Notes: generated from the sequence alone by a model not told the origin. DNA of 64,000 bases from Anadara kagoshimensis (GCA_021292105.1 JACFYK010000022.1:295501-359500); one strand, 5' to 3'; numbered from the stretch's first letter, positions 36,035 to 48,481 are shown. Made by a program: numbers and translations.

Positions 36035-36400
36035 CTTGAAAATTAACTGAATGAATTAACGCCATTAATGATGTTTAAAAACGATACTTTGTCGATTCAA
36101 TTATGAAACATTTAAATGCCACTGAAATATAAACATTAAAACAACCATTTATAAACACCCGTATTGGAAAGAGAAATATCAGGATAAATATGAATCTTTC
36201 AAAAGAGACTACATTGCGATATCTTGACTGGAATTGACCAATATTGTGGCTATCTAATATACAGAATTATCATCAATACCAGAGACGCCGTAGTTAAAAT
36301 TGCAACATAATACAAGGTTGGATGTTTCTTCTCTATACATACAATCGTGATATAGGAAAAATATACCGAACATGTGGCGAAAAAACAGGGTCAACCTATT
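36035..36400. other. Sequence upstream of the receptor exon
   Basis: It is probably intron or 5' flank of the receptor gene; no signal-peptide exon could be recognised. Confidence 0.4.
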
Positions 36401-36490
36401 TTCTAGTGTTGGTCAGATAAGGGTTGCGATTCAACCACGACCTCAAACATATAAAGCAAGGTCTAGAGCTACGAAATCAATATAGAGAAT
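36400..36490 (-). repeat. Degenerate tRNA-like SINE head
   Basis: The minus strand reads GTAGCTCTAGACC ... TATGTTTGAGGTCGTGGTTGAATCGCAA, a decayed version of the S1 head at 21966. Confidence 0.45.
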
Positions 36491-36504
36491 AGTTATTTAA
36501 GGCG

Positions 36505-36665
36505 AGAAGAGGTGTGGAAAAAACACTATTTGACGCCCCAGCAAAGATTATTTCACTTATATCGAAGTGGTCAGTTCTTGGATGTTGGAGGAAACGGGAG
36601 TCCGAAGAAATCCACCTATCTTCGGTAAGCGAGATAAAAAAACAAAGAGACCCAAGGACCTTTGC
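36505..36665 (+). repeat. Dispersed repeat, family D
   Basis: AAGATTATTTCACTTATATCGAAGTGGTCAG with TTCTTGGATGTTGGAGGAAA parallels 40650-40705. It is an old dispersed family, non-coding here. Confidence 0.55.
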
Positions 36666-36749
36666 ACTCATTTAACAGTATGTAAATATATCATGCAGTG
36701 GTCCAATGGTCAATTACATAAATTATAAAGAATATCCAACTTTTCAGCA

Positions 36750-39060
36750 GTTAGAGCCAATATTTAAGGTATTTTTTGCAAATTATAATTCGCCCAAAGA
36801 GTACTCTATCTAAAACATTTAAGGTCTAGCTGTAATATATTTATAAACAGCTAAAATAGTAGCGACAAACGTAAAACTTTAAAACACTATGACATTTCAG
36901 TATTTGATTTAAACTGTGGACTTGCTTTACTCTTTAAAGCCATGACCTTCATTCAATATCAAAATTCTCTTTATTCCAATGCCTACAATATTCTAATATA
37001 CATGTCCTTACAAAAAAAATAATGTTAGAGATAATTAACCATTTCAGTATCCGTTTGCATCAGTGATCTGAAACTTTTTACTTATGACCTTCATTCACAT
37101 ATCAAAATGACCATTACACCAATACCAACAATCTTCTAATACAAATGCCTATACAAAAGTTTATAGTTTTTCAGATAACTAATCAATTTAGTATTCGTTT
37201 TGTGTCTGTGATCTTGATTTTGGAACCCATGATCTTAATTTGCATATCCAAATAATCGTTAGACCAATGCCTATAACATTCCAGTATACAAGCTCGTACA
37301 AAAATTTAAAGTTTTTTTGATCATTACAATTTCAGTGTTCATTTGCACCTTATGACCTGCATTAATATATCAAAATTATTTTTGAGTCAATATCTACAAT
37401 ATTATAATATTCCTGCCCCTACAAAAAGTTTATAGTTTTGGCGATAATTAACCATTTCAGTATCCGTTTGCATCTGTAATTTAGATCTTTGAATCCATGA
37501 CCTTGAATCATATATAAAAATGACCATTTATCAATACCAACAATATTCTTACATAAATACGTTTACAAAATGTGTATAGTTTGTGAGACAATAAACCTTT
37601 TTCAGTAATATTTTGCATTTGTAACTTTGGCCTTTGGACCCATGACCTTTAAACATATATCAGAATGACCATTACTTCAATACCAGCAATATTCTAATAT
37701 TCTATAGAAAATATTACTAGTTTTAAAAAAATTAACTAGTTGAGTATATGTTTGCATCTATGACCTTGACCTTTGAACCCACGACCTTCATTCATATATT
37801 CAAATGACCATGACATCAATACCAAGATTCTAACATACATTGTTGTTTTTGTCAGAAAAACATTAAAAACATAATAAAACATTAAAACGTCTTGTTATGA
37901 ATGTACATGGAAACATCATAATTATTACACTTTTATCTTCATTCAAATAACTACTAACACTATTAGTTCTTTTCTAATGTACAAGAGAGCCACCATTTGG
38001 GTGACTTTCCCCGAGATTGACCCCTGCTCAAACACGATTTCTTGTTTCAATCATCCATTCCTATGGCAACAATTACATCCAATCCATATGTACTTACACA
38101 ATATGTGAATGACATCTATCCTTGTGAATTGAAAAAGAAGATACAATGATTCCTCAAGTTCTACTTTGTATACCCTAATTACGACACCCAAAAGAAGGGC
38201 TACGTTTGAAACTTTATGGCAAACATGACGACTTTAATTTTTATATTGTCAACATTCTGTTTCTATGCAGCAATATATTGCTCCTCCTGCTTAAAGTGTA
38301 TTTGTGTCCCAATGCATACGCTTGGTAGTGCGTGTACCTATTACAGGGAATTTGTACAACGAAGCAGGCTGCTTGCAAATTAGTTGTTGACATGGAGATA
38401 TTGCAAGCCTAGTCTAAACAGGGCAGACCCTAAAAGTTTTATGGCCGTCACCACAGTATCATCGATAAGTTTGATTGTCTGTATCCAGGTTTGCCATTGA
38501 CATATTTGACGTCCAATATTTTCCTTTGCACAATTTTGATTACACACGTTGTGGGTGTAGGTAGCTATACAGGAGGTGCTTACCTTCCGTAGCAACCGGC
38601 AAAACTTCTCTGGTGAAATCGAAGTCTAACCTAATTTGTTAGTTTCTAAGTTTTTACTTTACTTCTGAATTGCGATTCGGACATAGATGAGTATTTTCTT
38701 TTTTATCTAGTACATGCATTGTCCCTGGTTTTGACCTCTATAGCTACATTTTGTAGAAATCTGAAAACTAAGTGCCCTAAGTACGTTTTACATGAAATAT
38801 CTAAGCAATGTCCCATGTATCTTCAGAGAAGATGATATTCACAATTACCTCTTTATGGAACTCCAAGGGTACAAAACCCCTTTATTTGTGCAAATCTGAA
38901 AGTTTTTTACCTAGATATCATTATTGCTAAATAAAATCAAGTATTGGCCAGTAGTTTTGGAGGAGATTATTCCAATGTGAAAAGCCTGTACAAGACGGAT
39001 GACAAAACACTGACTACGCATGACGAAGTAACATAGATGGCAATTCACACTCGAATCTAG
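36750..39060 (+). repeat. Composite mollusc-type repeat, copy 2
   Basis: It has the same order as 24980-27872: a lead-in (AAGGTCTAGCTGTAATATAT), about seven diverged units of about 140 bp at 36900-37860 (CCATGACCTT ... ATATATCAAAATGACCATTA), then the tail with ACATGAAATATCTAAGC near 38790 and TGACGAAGTAACATAG near 39030. It is more degraded than copy 1 and is interrupted at 38390-38600 by a family C repeat. Confidence 0.8.
38390..38600 (-). repeat. Dispersed repeat, family C, inverted copy
   Basis: The minus strand reads GGTAAGCACCTCCTGTATAG, GTAATCAAAATTGTG, GACGTCAAATATGTCAATGG and GATACTGTGGTGACGGCC, aligning with 17450-17640. The 71-residue ORF in it is incidental. Confidence 0.8.
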
Positions 39061-39919
39061 CCCGGATGGTATTCAAACATTTGCGGTTACAGGTCCCCAT
39101 TACGACAAGAACAGGCGGGCATCAAGTGGGTTCTATGAATATATATATTATGGTAACCTATGCCACCAAATGTACGTACAAGCTATCAAGGAAGTAAAGA
39201 ATGAAGTTCTGATATTCAAGTATCATATAGACAGTTATTTATTTTTGTTCCAATAGCTTATGGAAATTTTGAGTCGTTCTGGATCTAGGCATTTTACAAA
39301 ACATATAATAATTACTCTGCAGACTACGATTTATAAGTAATAAGTCTCATCTGCTACATTTACTTGAGCAGAAACAAATTAGGCCAATTTTCAAAATTTT
39401 GTGTGATAGTTGTGTTATAGTCACTGAATACAAATTTAACGACTGAGCACAAATTTAACGATGTAACAAACAAAATAACCAAGATGGCTGCCATATGTTG
39501 ATAAAAAACCACGTTTTTTGTATTGAATAGCATTATTACTCTATTTAAAGAAAAAAATAATGAAAATAGGCATTGCCTATCCCGGGAAATGTCCATCTCT
39601 TTTTGGGGTTATTGTGTACACCCCCCCCCCTAACGGAACACGTTGTTTTGTCTTACCCAATACTAGTGGGATTGACTATAGTTAACTACCGCCGAGTTAT
39701 TGCGTCGTCTTTCAGTAAATATACTAATCCATACCACGACAACATTTTCACGTTGTAATGTCTTCTCATTTTGAGTCACCATTTACCATACCATGTAAAT
39801 AATTTAATCTACTGATTTATGGATTGCATAAATAACTGCTCCTGTTTCTTAAAACAAGATGTGTATCATTTCACAGTTCAAGATTGCCTCCCCATTCAAT
39901 TAATGAAGCAGTTATACCA
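39061..39919. other. Non-coding stretch
   Basis: A poly-C run at about 39621-39630 and no supported gene. Confidence 0.45.
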
Positions 39920-40210
39920 ATGAAAAACAACATACTAACCCATGTCCAAATCACAATCCAGAAGTAAAGTAAAAAACTTTGAAACTGACAAGTTAGGTTA
40001 AACAGGCGAACTTCTACCAGGGAAGTAAGACCGAGTTTTCTGGGAGGGTGAGCACCTCCTGTTAGCTAGCTACACCCGCCTCTTGTGTAATCAATATTAA
40101 GTGAAAGGAGCATGGAACAATACAGTGATGACAGTCATAAAACTTTTTAGGGGCCTAATAAGCCTAGGCTTGCAATATCCCTTGGTCAACAATCTATTTT
40201 GTTTGTGACC
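39920..40210 (+). repeat. Dispersed repeat, family C, copy 2
   Basis: GGTGAGCACCTCCTGTTAGC, AGTGAAAGGAGCATGGAACA, ATACAGTGATGACAGTCATA and CCTAGGCTTGCAATATCCC line up with 17370-17650 and with 45940-46080. Confidence 0.75.
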
Positions 40211-40276
40211 GCCTTGGTCGCTCAATGGTATAGCGTCCTCCTGGAGTGGAAGGTTTTTGGTTCCAACCTGACTTGT
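40205..40276 (+). repeat. tRNA-like SINE head
   Basis: GTCGCTCAATGGTATAGCG is a good A-box region and TTTTTGGTTCCAACCTGAC a near B box. It abuts a family C repeat. No pairing acceptor stem, so it is not called as a tRNA gene. Confidence 0.55.
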
Positions 40277-40900
40277 GTTATACATGATAATACTTTAAAA
40301 TTTGAGTTAATGCTTTCTCATTTTGCAAGCCACATTTGGCTTAGAGGGTAGATTATCGACTGGTTATAGACTAATATTAATTGGGAGTGGAATGCTTGTC
40401 TGTGGCGTGCCAGCACCTTTAACCCACAACCCGATATGAATACAGTAGTATGAGCTGAGGTTAAGCTCCTCTTACACCTTCAACATTCACAGGCATATAG
40501 TATCATGATGAAAATTTTCTAAAGCACAGGCCATTGCAAGTAACAAATGATGATTAAAACTTTAAATGTTTGTACTGAAATAATGTTAATTTTAGCCCAG
40601 TCCCTTTAATTAAGTTTCACTGCATAAAGAGCCCCAGCCCCGGAGAGCTGAAGATGCCTTTTTACTTATATCGAGACGGTTAATATTCTAGGATGGTGGG
40701 TTCCGAGTTCAAGTTGTTTTAACCCCCAGTCAAGATTATTCATTACAACTAAATTAAAATGTAACATTCTGGGATGATATACTGGATAGATGGTGCTTTA
40801 AGATTTTATGTGGATGGTGGAGTGGAAATGTATATCAATTTTTTTTCGAGAACCAAGTCTGGGGTATTGAAGAGGGGTAATGTTAAAATTTTTATATTCA
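40277..40900. other. Non-coding stretch with a family D repeat fragment
   Basis: 40640-40745 contains TTTTTACTTATATCGAGACGG and ATTCTAGGATGGTGGGTTCC, a family D relative. Nothing else is supported. Confidence 0.45.
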
Positions 40901-41030
40901 TTCCGAGAACTTATTGGAATCCCCTGCCAGCATCAGTAGTCCGGTCGCCATCCCTGGAGGTTTTCAAGGATTTCAAGTTTTCAATTCAGACCTTACCCAA
41001 GTGGATCTCAACTACAGTTAGCTGCTAAAC
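40900..41030 (+). pseudogene. C-terminal fragment of a non-LTR retrotransposon ORF
   Basis: The reading FIPRTYWNPLPASVVRSPSL followed by EVFKD is the phrase found at the very end of reverse-transcriptase ORFs in jockey/CR1/L2-type LINEs (consensus FxPRTxxDWNxLPxxVVxxxSLxxFK). The fragment ends TLPKWISTTVSC and a stop. Only the 3' tip survives, as expected from 5' truncation. Confidence 0.6.
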
Positions 41031-43609
41031 TTAACATGAATGTTTTATTATTGTTATTTTCATCAAAACTTTTTGGGACAGCGGTCCATCTCATTGCACA
41101 ACATGTACAGTTTCCTCATCAGTTATGCCCAAGCTAGATTTTTTATGAGTGCAGTCATTGTAGTTGAAGTCAGTTCTAGTCAGCACCTAAAGTCAAACTG
41201 TCCTAGCTCGATCAGCTGTTCATATCCACGTCACATATAAACTAACACAGGATTTCATTTTGTCAATATTTACATTCAATTCGGAATAAATGTCAATAAA
41301 TTTTATCTGTATTTTCATAAAAATGATTATTGCGACGATGTGTTAATTAATTCTTTCGAAAAACGCATTTTATTATTTTTCTTAAAAATCGATCGTTTGT
41401 GAAAACGTTTTCCCGTCCTGACGAACGCCATTTTTGTTTACACTGCATTCAGCGAGGGTCACATATGCACTCAAAATTTCCATTCAATTAAGTATTAATA
41501 TGAGAAAAAGAGTTACCGTAAAAGTCATGTACTGTGGTTATGCTAACCTCGTAATAGTTTTGTGTCAGGTAACTATGGTTATCAATTTATCTAACTTGAA
41601 ACCGGCAAATTTTGTATCTTCCCGCATTGTATACTGTGTGCTCATGGTTGATGCGCATGGGAATGCCGATCGCTGATTGGTTATCGATCTGAATTGAACT
41701 TTGACCCCATGAAAAGAAATCACGTCATCGTGAATCTTGAAACGCTACACTTGAAGATCAGCCAGGATGGCAAAAGAAACGTAAATATTTGGTATTTGAT
41801 CAACCTATTTAAGTTATTACTTGTTTCAATGAATTATTTTCACGATAATCGTTTTTTGGTTTCATTTTTGATGTACGAGACGGGCGAGATTTCCCCCCAT
41901 ATGGAGCTCACTTCCTGTCGATTTGACCGCTTCAATGACCTTGAGAAAAGTGGTGCACGCGCGGCGTCAAATAATTTGGACGTATGGTCTATGTAATTTT
42001 TCTACAATTTTCTATGACGTCATAATACATACGTGTTACCTATAGACGGGACATTTCCCGTATTAGTAATTTGACTTATATAACACAAAAGCTCTGTAAA
42101 TAATTTTTCTTGTAAAATAGCCTCCATTATCCAAGATGGCCGCCAATAATATGTATAATTACATCAAAAGTTAACAAAGCCTTTATTATAAAATGATATT
42201 TTTAAATAGAAATATTTTTAAAAAACTATTTACAAAGAGGACATAAAACATAAAATTAAATGTTTTCAAATGTGTGTCGTGTACAAATTAAAAAAGTGGC
42301 CGATATAGCACTACCAGAGCGCACCGATATCATGACTGCTGTGAAACTCAGCATGGGGTACAGTGTCGGGTAAATTTATTTAATAAATATAATTAGTGTC
42401 CCAAATAATGTCTAATTTGCCCCTTTTATAGGCCTAAATTGACAGATTGTGCTAGCGCCGGAGAGCCGAGCCAAGGATGGTTGGGCTTTAACCATTTGGA
42501 AGGTGTATAGATCGCAGAGTACTTTAAACGACATTGGATGAACGATCAGGCTCTGTGTAGGGAAAAATTTTACTTGATCCTAGTTGTATCCCATACAATA
42601 AACGACGTGCTTATAACGGTGAAAAAGGACGAAGGATATTCATTCCATCAGTCCTCCTTATTACAATGGATGAAACCGATCAATTAAGTTTAAACCTAAT
42701 TAGACAAATAAGTAGACAAGAGATAAAATCAATACCAGTGTCATAAAAATCAGAACATGATGGCTATAAAACTTTGGCTACTAATACATAACGATTTTAT
42801 AAACTTAATGCAATATCAATTATTCTTGATCAATCAAGGTTAGACGTGACCTTAAAGTTATCGGTAGACCGATTACATTTTAACATTATGACATTACATG
42901 ACATTATAACTTGTTGATACACCATGAATGTTCCCTGTAATATAATTCATATTTAAGAGTTAAGGTTTTGTGAAATACATATAGAAAAAGAAAAGAACAA
43001 TTATGAATTGGCTTTTCCATGCAGATATAAAAAATCTGAAGATGTTAACTTAACTTAAGGACCTTTTTCTCATGACGAAAGCATATATTATATGTTTTTT
43101 CAGAAATGTATTATCGAATTAAAAGAATAGCCACATGCTTTCGTGAGTGAAATAAAATAACAGTAAGATAAGATTCAAAATAAGTTATGACGTAATACCA
43201 TTGTTACATGGCTTAAAAACATTACCTCCAGCATCATGAAACGTCTTTAAGGTTCCGACTGCCATAGCCTGTATTTTCTTTTGCGATGTCACAAGTGTTT
43301 TCACGGAATAGTTTGATTTGTCGTTTTTCCAGCGCTTTTTTATTATGTTTTTATTTGAATACTTTTTGGCTTCAATCCAATATAAAGCGTTCCCTGCAGA
43401 AAGAGATAATCAAGTGTGTAAGAATAACACAGTTAAATTTTGTTATTTATTATATTCATGCCCCTACAAGAATTTTATACTTAAGAAAGCTAACGTTTTG
43501 TTTCGATTTTTTGCTTATAAAACAAAACATTAAGACGTCAAATGGCCTTAACGCATACATTAGTTTACGCTATATCTAATGGAGGAATTAAATTACTGGG
43601 ACCGTTAAA
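41031..43609. other. Long stretch without a supported gene
   Basis: ORFs such as 41434-41676 and 43286-43579 show no recognisable domain. No repeat was matched within the window. Confidence 0.45.
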
Positions 43610-43690
43610 ATTTGCAGCAGTAAGGGCATAATCGACATTTCCAACCTACCAGTATACGCTGACTATGACCGTGAATGTGAACTAAATAGG
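43610..43690 (+). repeat. Left half of an inverted repeat pair flanking an exon
   Basis: GACATTTCCAACCTACC, TACGCTGACTATGACCG and TGAATGTGAACTAAATAGG match the reverse complement of 44522-44610 at about 75-80 percent. The pair brackets the exon at 43951-44096. Confidence 0.65.
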
Positions 43691-43950
43691 AAGCGCTTTC
43701 AAAACTTAACTTTGCTTTATACCAGTAAACATAATATATAACGTGTGAATAAAATATCATTGCTTGGAAACTAGAATGTTCAGATAATATTGTTCAGTAA
43801 ATAGGTGTAAAATTAGCAGTAGTTTTCAGTAATTACATGTATTAACTGAATATTTCAGTGATTTTGTGAAATCACTAAATATGCCAGTAATTACATGTAA
43901 TTACTGACTCTCTCAGTATAAACACGTAATCCCTGGTTACAACTATTTAC

Positions 43951-44096
43951 TGTAACATAGAAGTTACATTCTTGGTCATCAGAATGACACCCGTTTCCGT
44001 TATTTGGATTATTAATTCTGAACTTCAATTGCCTGCGGAATGTTTGATTTAAGCCGCTAAGATTTTTCCACGTATATATAATGTAGTTTTCTTTTA
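43951..44096 (-). CDS. LDLR class B (YWTD) propeller gene, third recognised exon
   Basis: The exon starts after a TCTCTTTAG acceptor (AG at 44098-44097) in phase 1. That completes the GTG codon left open at 44981, so the blade reads ...FDIVTG-V-KENYIIYTWKNLSGLN. It then passes into RINNPNNGNGCHSDDQEC, which resembles the EGF module that follows a YWTD propeller but with some cysteines lacking. A possible donor is ACA/GTAAAT at 43950. Alternatively the frame reads on to a stop at 43891, inside a palindrome (CAGTAATTACATGTAATTAC). The 3' end is therefore uncertain. Confidence 0.55.
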
Positions 44097-44521
44097 CTAA
44101 AGAGATCAAATATGAGACATAAATGTGAACGTTCAATGAAGTTTTAAATTGATATATAGTACATATCTACTGAGTACTTGGTTAATGAGTTAGTGTCCAG
44201 ATTATGTCAACCCTATGTCGCCGACATGTTCGTACTGTAGTGTAATCAAAGAAGTGACAATCTAAAAGGATGTTTGAACGCTTATGAGATTGCCGAGACG
44301 TAAAGTAACGTCCATTGTTTATTTTTCAGCATTTTTTTCGTCGTAAACGCCTCTTTAGTTTGTAAATAGAGACAATACGTATATAATTAATCTAACCGTT
44401 TTTTAATTAACATTTTAAGAGGAAAATAAATACGTCACATATTGTATGTTTATTTTCTCTCAGGTGTTGTCACAAAGCAAAGCAAGTTTAGGATTTTGAA
44501 TTACAAAGGTAATATACGAAA

Positions 44522-44610
44522 AGACGGAGCTTTTGATATAACTCCTAATTTTGTTCACATTCGCGTTCATAGTCAGCGTAAACAGGTAGGTTGAAATGTC
44601 TAATGCAGAA
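44522..44610 (-). repeat. Right half of the inverted repeat pair
   Basis: This is the reverse-complement partner of 43610-43690 (GTCAGCGTAAACAGGTAGGT). It could be the end of a mobile element or an independent inverted insertion. Confidence 0.65.
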
Positions 44611-44980
44611 ATAATTAAAAATTAATAATTGCTTGTTCTAAAATGCTACCATATATTTTTATACCTAAAGTCCAGATAAAATAAATTTATGGACAGCTAG
44701 TTAAAAGAACTAATCAATCATTAGTTTAGGGTTTTTTTCAGCCCTAGTTGAGCTGTGTTTGTTTTAACAGCCATTACCAATTATAAATTCCACTGTGAAT
44801 ATACACTCGCAACAGATTCCCATTGACGTATATCGAGTAGATACAGCGGATACGCAGATACAAACGGTCCGCTATTCTGTAAGCCCACGTGCCCTTGGTC
44901 AGGTGAATTTATCAATGAATATACTTATTAATTATATAAAATTATATAACATTCTCCCAAATATTAAACATAATATTCAC

Positions 44981-45300
44981 CACCAGTAACGATGTCGAAT
45001 ATGAAATTATCTTCTTCTTGTATTTTTCTTTGCTGGCTATCTTTAAATACGTATAGTGACCATTTTGTATAACAATACAGCAATCCCTCATTGGCATCAA
45101 TCGCTAAAGAACGTATACGGTTTCTCGTTTCAAATAGAATCTTCCCATTAGTATATATTTTTTCACCGCTGTGACATTTAACGTTTGCTGTAGGTAAGAA
45201 ATTAGTTCCGTGGCTGTGTATGTCTTCAAGTGCATGGCAATCAGTATTCATTTGTATGATTTGGCTTAAGTTTGACCTTTCATTCAACATATACAACATA
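44981..45300 (-). CDS. LDLR class B (YWTD) propeller gene, second recognised exon
   Basis: The exon begins after a TTTGTAG acceptor (AG at 45302-45301) in phase 2, matching the AG left over at 50493. The join gives MAVDVFH-S-MLYMLNERSN, a blade in which the usual YWTD is LYML. Further blades follow: ETRNRIRSLAIDANEGLLYC with YTKWSLYVFKDSQQ, then FIFDIVTG. The preferred donor is GTGAAT at 44980-44975, leaving phase 1. An extracellular or lumenal beta-propeller of the LDL-receptor/LRP kind is indicated. There is no signal peptide or membrane segment in the recognised exons, so the whole protein is unknown. Confidence 0.7.
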
Positions 45301-45704
45301 CTACAAATATAGACAGTATATTTAATGCAAAAATATTACAAATGTAGAATGGCCTACGACCATGCCTGTTATAGACATCGACAATTTTAAAATGACGACA
45401 AAGGTGAAATAATTTTAATTCATTTTATTAAGTTAAAATCAAATTCAAGATAATGTTTTAAAATAATTTAAAATTACTAATCACTTATATTTAAATTTGT
45501 GATGTTTTAATGTATTAAACTTTGTTTAAGACCAGATTGCAGTTATAGGAGTATAAATGCCATTGCTAATGTGACGTCACTCATCTCTTCCTTGCGGCTA
45601 TACGCGTGATGTCATTGATTGGCTGTTCCAGCGATTGGAAACACATGTCGTACAAGACAGTGTGTTAAAGATTTTTTAGAATCAAAATATGGAAAATGTA
45701 AATA

Positions 45705-45821
45705 TAACCATTGCACTGTCTAGAAATGGCGTTTATAGCTCTATAACTGTCGTTGCAAACTAATCATAGGCAACGACAGTTATAGAGCTATAAATGCCGT
45801 TTCTAGACAGTTCAACGGTTA
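45705..45821. repeat. Near-perfect 51-bp-arm hairpin
   Basis: TAACCATTGCACTGTCTAGA to ACTGTCGTTG pairs with CAACGACAGTTATAGAGCTA to TCAACGGTTA, with only a few mismatches around a 15-base loop. Confidence 0.92.
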
Positions 45822-45899
45822 AATAACATATTGCCTCAATTCTAAATATGCTATTAAGGCTCGAAAGAATAATTCCTTATTGTCAAGTTAATGCATTTG

Positions 45900-46490
45900 T
45901 AAGAAGTTGTTGTCCGTTGATTACTTCCGAAACTATGTATATAACCCCATTATGTAAAGGAAACATGGGACTATGGGACATCAATTATATCTGGATCAAG
46001 CCTGGTCACTTGTCAACAATACTGTGATGACGGCAATATAACTTTTGACGGCCTAGATGATCCTATGCTTGCAATATTCCTGATAGTGGGAACAAACTCT
46101 ACCATAGCGTATTATTTGGGAACAAATACACCATAAACAGGAGTAGCAGGTGTATTGCTACATAGAAAAGGAAAGTTGACAATAGAAAAAGTGAGGCCAA
46201 CACGCTTGCCATAAAATTTTCCAATGTAACCTTTCGCGGGCGTCATAATTACGATATACGTCTATATATGAAGCAGAACTTGAGGAACCAGTCGTATCTT
46301 TTTTCAACTCACTAGGATAGATGACATCCACATACTCCCTAGACTTATGTTTGTTCAGAAACAGAACGTCATCTATATATCTGTATATATGTGGAGTTAA
46401 ATGGTTTTGCGATAATCTTCTCTTCATGTTCTGTTCATATGACCAATACGAATTTATTTCACTATACCAAAAACGTGAATACAATCGTTA
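45900..46490 (-). pseudogene. Reverse-transcriptase fragment with adjoining family C repeat, copy 2
   Basis: The minus strand at 46158-46484 reads YRYIDDVLFLNKHKSREYVD (an intact YIDD active-site box), then VIYPSELKKDTTGSSSSASY, and a C-terminal reading through the stretch shared with the 5' part of copy 1. Next to it, 45900-46100, is a family C repeat (AAAGGAAACATGGGACTATG, AATACTGTGATGACGGC, CTATGCTTGCAATATTCCTG). It is the only place in the window where repeat and RT are joined. Same family as 4961-5375; Penelope-like is my best guess. Truncated and decayed. Confidence 0.75.
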
Positions 46491-47189
46491 AAATAATGTC
46501 TTTGACAATAAACACAGATTGATGTTGTGAAAGATTGTCCAAATAAAAAAATTATAAAATTTGGGTTAACATAGAATGTACAAAAAGGGCTAGTTGAAAA
46601 CCTCCATAATTAAATACAGACACTATTCTTCAGATTTGATTGTAAGCAGGGAAAGAAAGTATTCAATACTTAAAAGAGGATCGGTCACGACCTGACATGA
46701 TCAAGAAACTGACCTAAACGGTAAAAATATGTTATACTCGTCATTAGTTATGTGCTATACAATAAAATATTCTCCTTAACAAACACCAACATTTCAGGAG
46801 GAATCTCCTAATAACAAACATATTGTTTAAAAAGTTGAGACAGCAACAAACCCGTTATTATGTGATATATTTAGAAATCTCGGGGTAAGTTGGCACTGAA
46901 GAAGGTTTTGAACTGATATATCCTTACAACGTGGCAATGTATGATTTAATAAAAGACTAAACAGTCTTTAACCAGTCGGATAAAGTATTAAGTGTCATAT
47001 CTTCTTATTTAGCTTTCATGTATAACACATAATAGTCTGATTGCTTAAAATGCAGACAATACTTGCATTTAATCTTTTTTTTCGGTTTCACCCATATATA
47101 TGAGTTGATATAATCTTATTATTATATGGTCAATGATTTTACATTTTTCTGATTGGCTGGGAAGGCGTTTGGCGAGCCTGATGAATCTA

Positions 47190-47342
47190 TATGTTCACCG
47201 CGCAATTACGCACGAGATGTTTATATGACGTAACAATGGGCAATTTTTACCGCGCAAAAACGAACGCGACATTACGTGACGTAACAATAGGTAATGTTCA
47301 CCGCGCAAAAACACACGCGACATTATTTGATATAACTTTGAA
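47190..47342 (+). repeat. CpG-rich ~55-bp tandem repeat, about three units
   Basis: TGACGTAACAATGGGCAATT, TTTACCGCGCAAAAACGAAC and GCGACATTACG recur at about 55-bp spacing, with CCGCGCAA at 47199, 47251 and 47302. The CpG content stands out from the AT-rich surroundings. Confidence 0.75.
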
Positions 47343-48481
47343 AAAAACACATTTCTAATGAAGAAATTTTTGTAATTTAAAAACTAATAATATGGTGATA
47401 AAATGCATTATTCATATAATAAAACAATAATTGAATTTCGATTCGGTAGACATAAGGATTTAACAACCTCAAAAACATAATATTAACTTTGGCTATTGGC
47501 CTCGGTGAATATAATAGTTTTGAGGTTAATAGATCCTAATGTTTACCTCATCAGTAGTAAAAAATTGTATATAAATATGATAACCTTTACTTCTCAAATT
47601 GAATGCTTAAGTTCAGTGTTTGATTTGCTTGACATGAGATCAATTATCATTATTTTAATTAATAATTATACTTACTGTAATGTTTAACGCAATATATAAA
47701 TATAAATTCGGGTGACGGCTTTATTAACAATTTCAAATAGAGGTAATAAAGGATGAAGGCAATTTGTTAAAACTCGATTTTGCATCTTATCTAATCAAAA
47801 TGATTTTTGAATTAATAATTTGACCATGCTTTGTTATACGAGATTTTAAACATTATTATAAATATTGGTTCAGTTTCTAATAATAACATATTCATATTAT
47901 TATACCATTGTTGATTTTACAACACTAGACAGCCATTTAGAAAATCAATTCCTCATCAATAGTGCTTCGGCCAAAATAGTGAAATTAATATTTTTTCAAG
48001 ATGTTACAAAATATAATATACTTTGTCTGACATTCTTATAAATAAACCTAATATGTCATACAAACTCGTATCAAAATAAAAAATACCAGACTATCAAAAC
48101 ATAATAACCAAGAATCTTTTGTTAGCCCGCTACATTGTAACATTAAAATGTGGCTATACACGTATGCTGGATATATTTTATATACAGATAAATCATACTT
48201 AACAAATATTTCATGGCATAGCATAGTTTTTTTTATCTCACTCTTACCATTTAATGCATTTCGCATCTCATCATAAAATGTTCACAAAACAGTGTCCAAT
48301 TCTGACTTTTCAAAGTTTTCAAAATCTTGTGACACACGCCTTTCTTGTAAATATGACCTTAAATTTTACCAGCATTTTGGGAGTCTTTGGCATTTGTAAC
48401 ACTAGTTAAATCTTCTTCCCTGAGGTGTACAAACCTTTCAGCAGACAACATTTTCGCAGATAAAATAGCGAAAGAGTATAT

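Noticed and set aside
36477-36671. 64-residue minus-strand ORF
   Set aside because: It lies in a family D repeat with related non-coding copies at 40650 and 52150.
38380-38595. Cys-rich ORF that looks like an EGF module (CNQNCAKENIGRQIC)
   Set aside because: The DNA is a family C repeat found three more times in the window; the cysteine pattern is chance.
40937-40946. TAGTCCGGTC, identical to the end of the 4.4-kb TIR element
   Set aside because: No inverted partner nearby, and it lies within the LINE coding phrase VVRSPSL.
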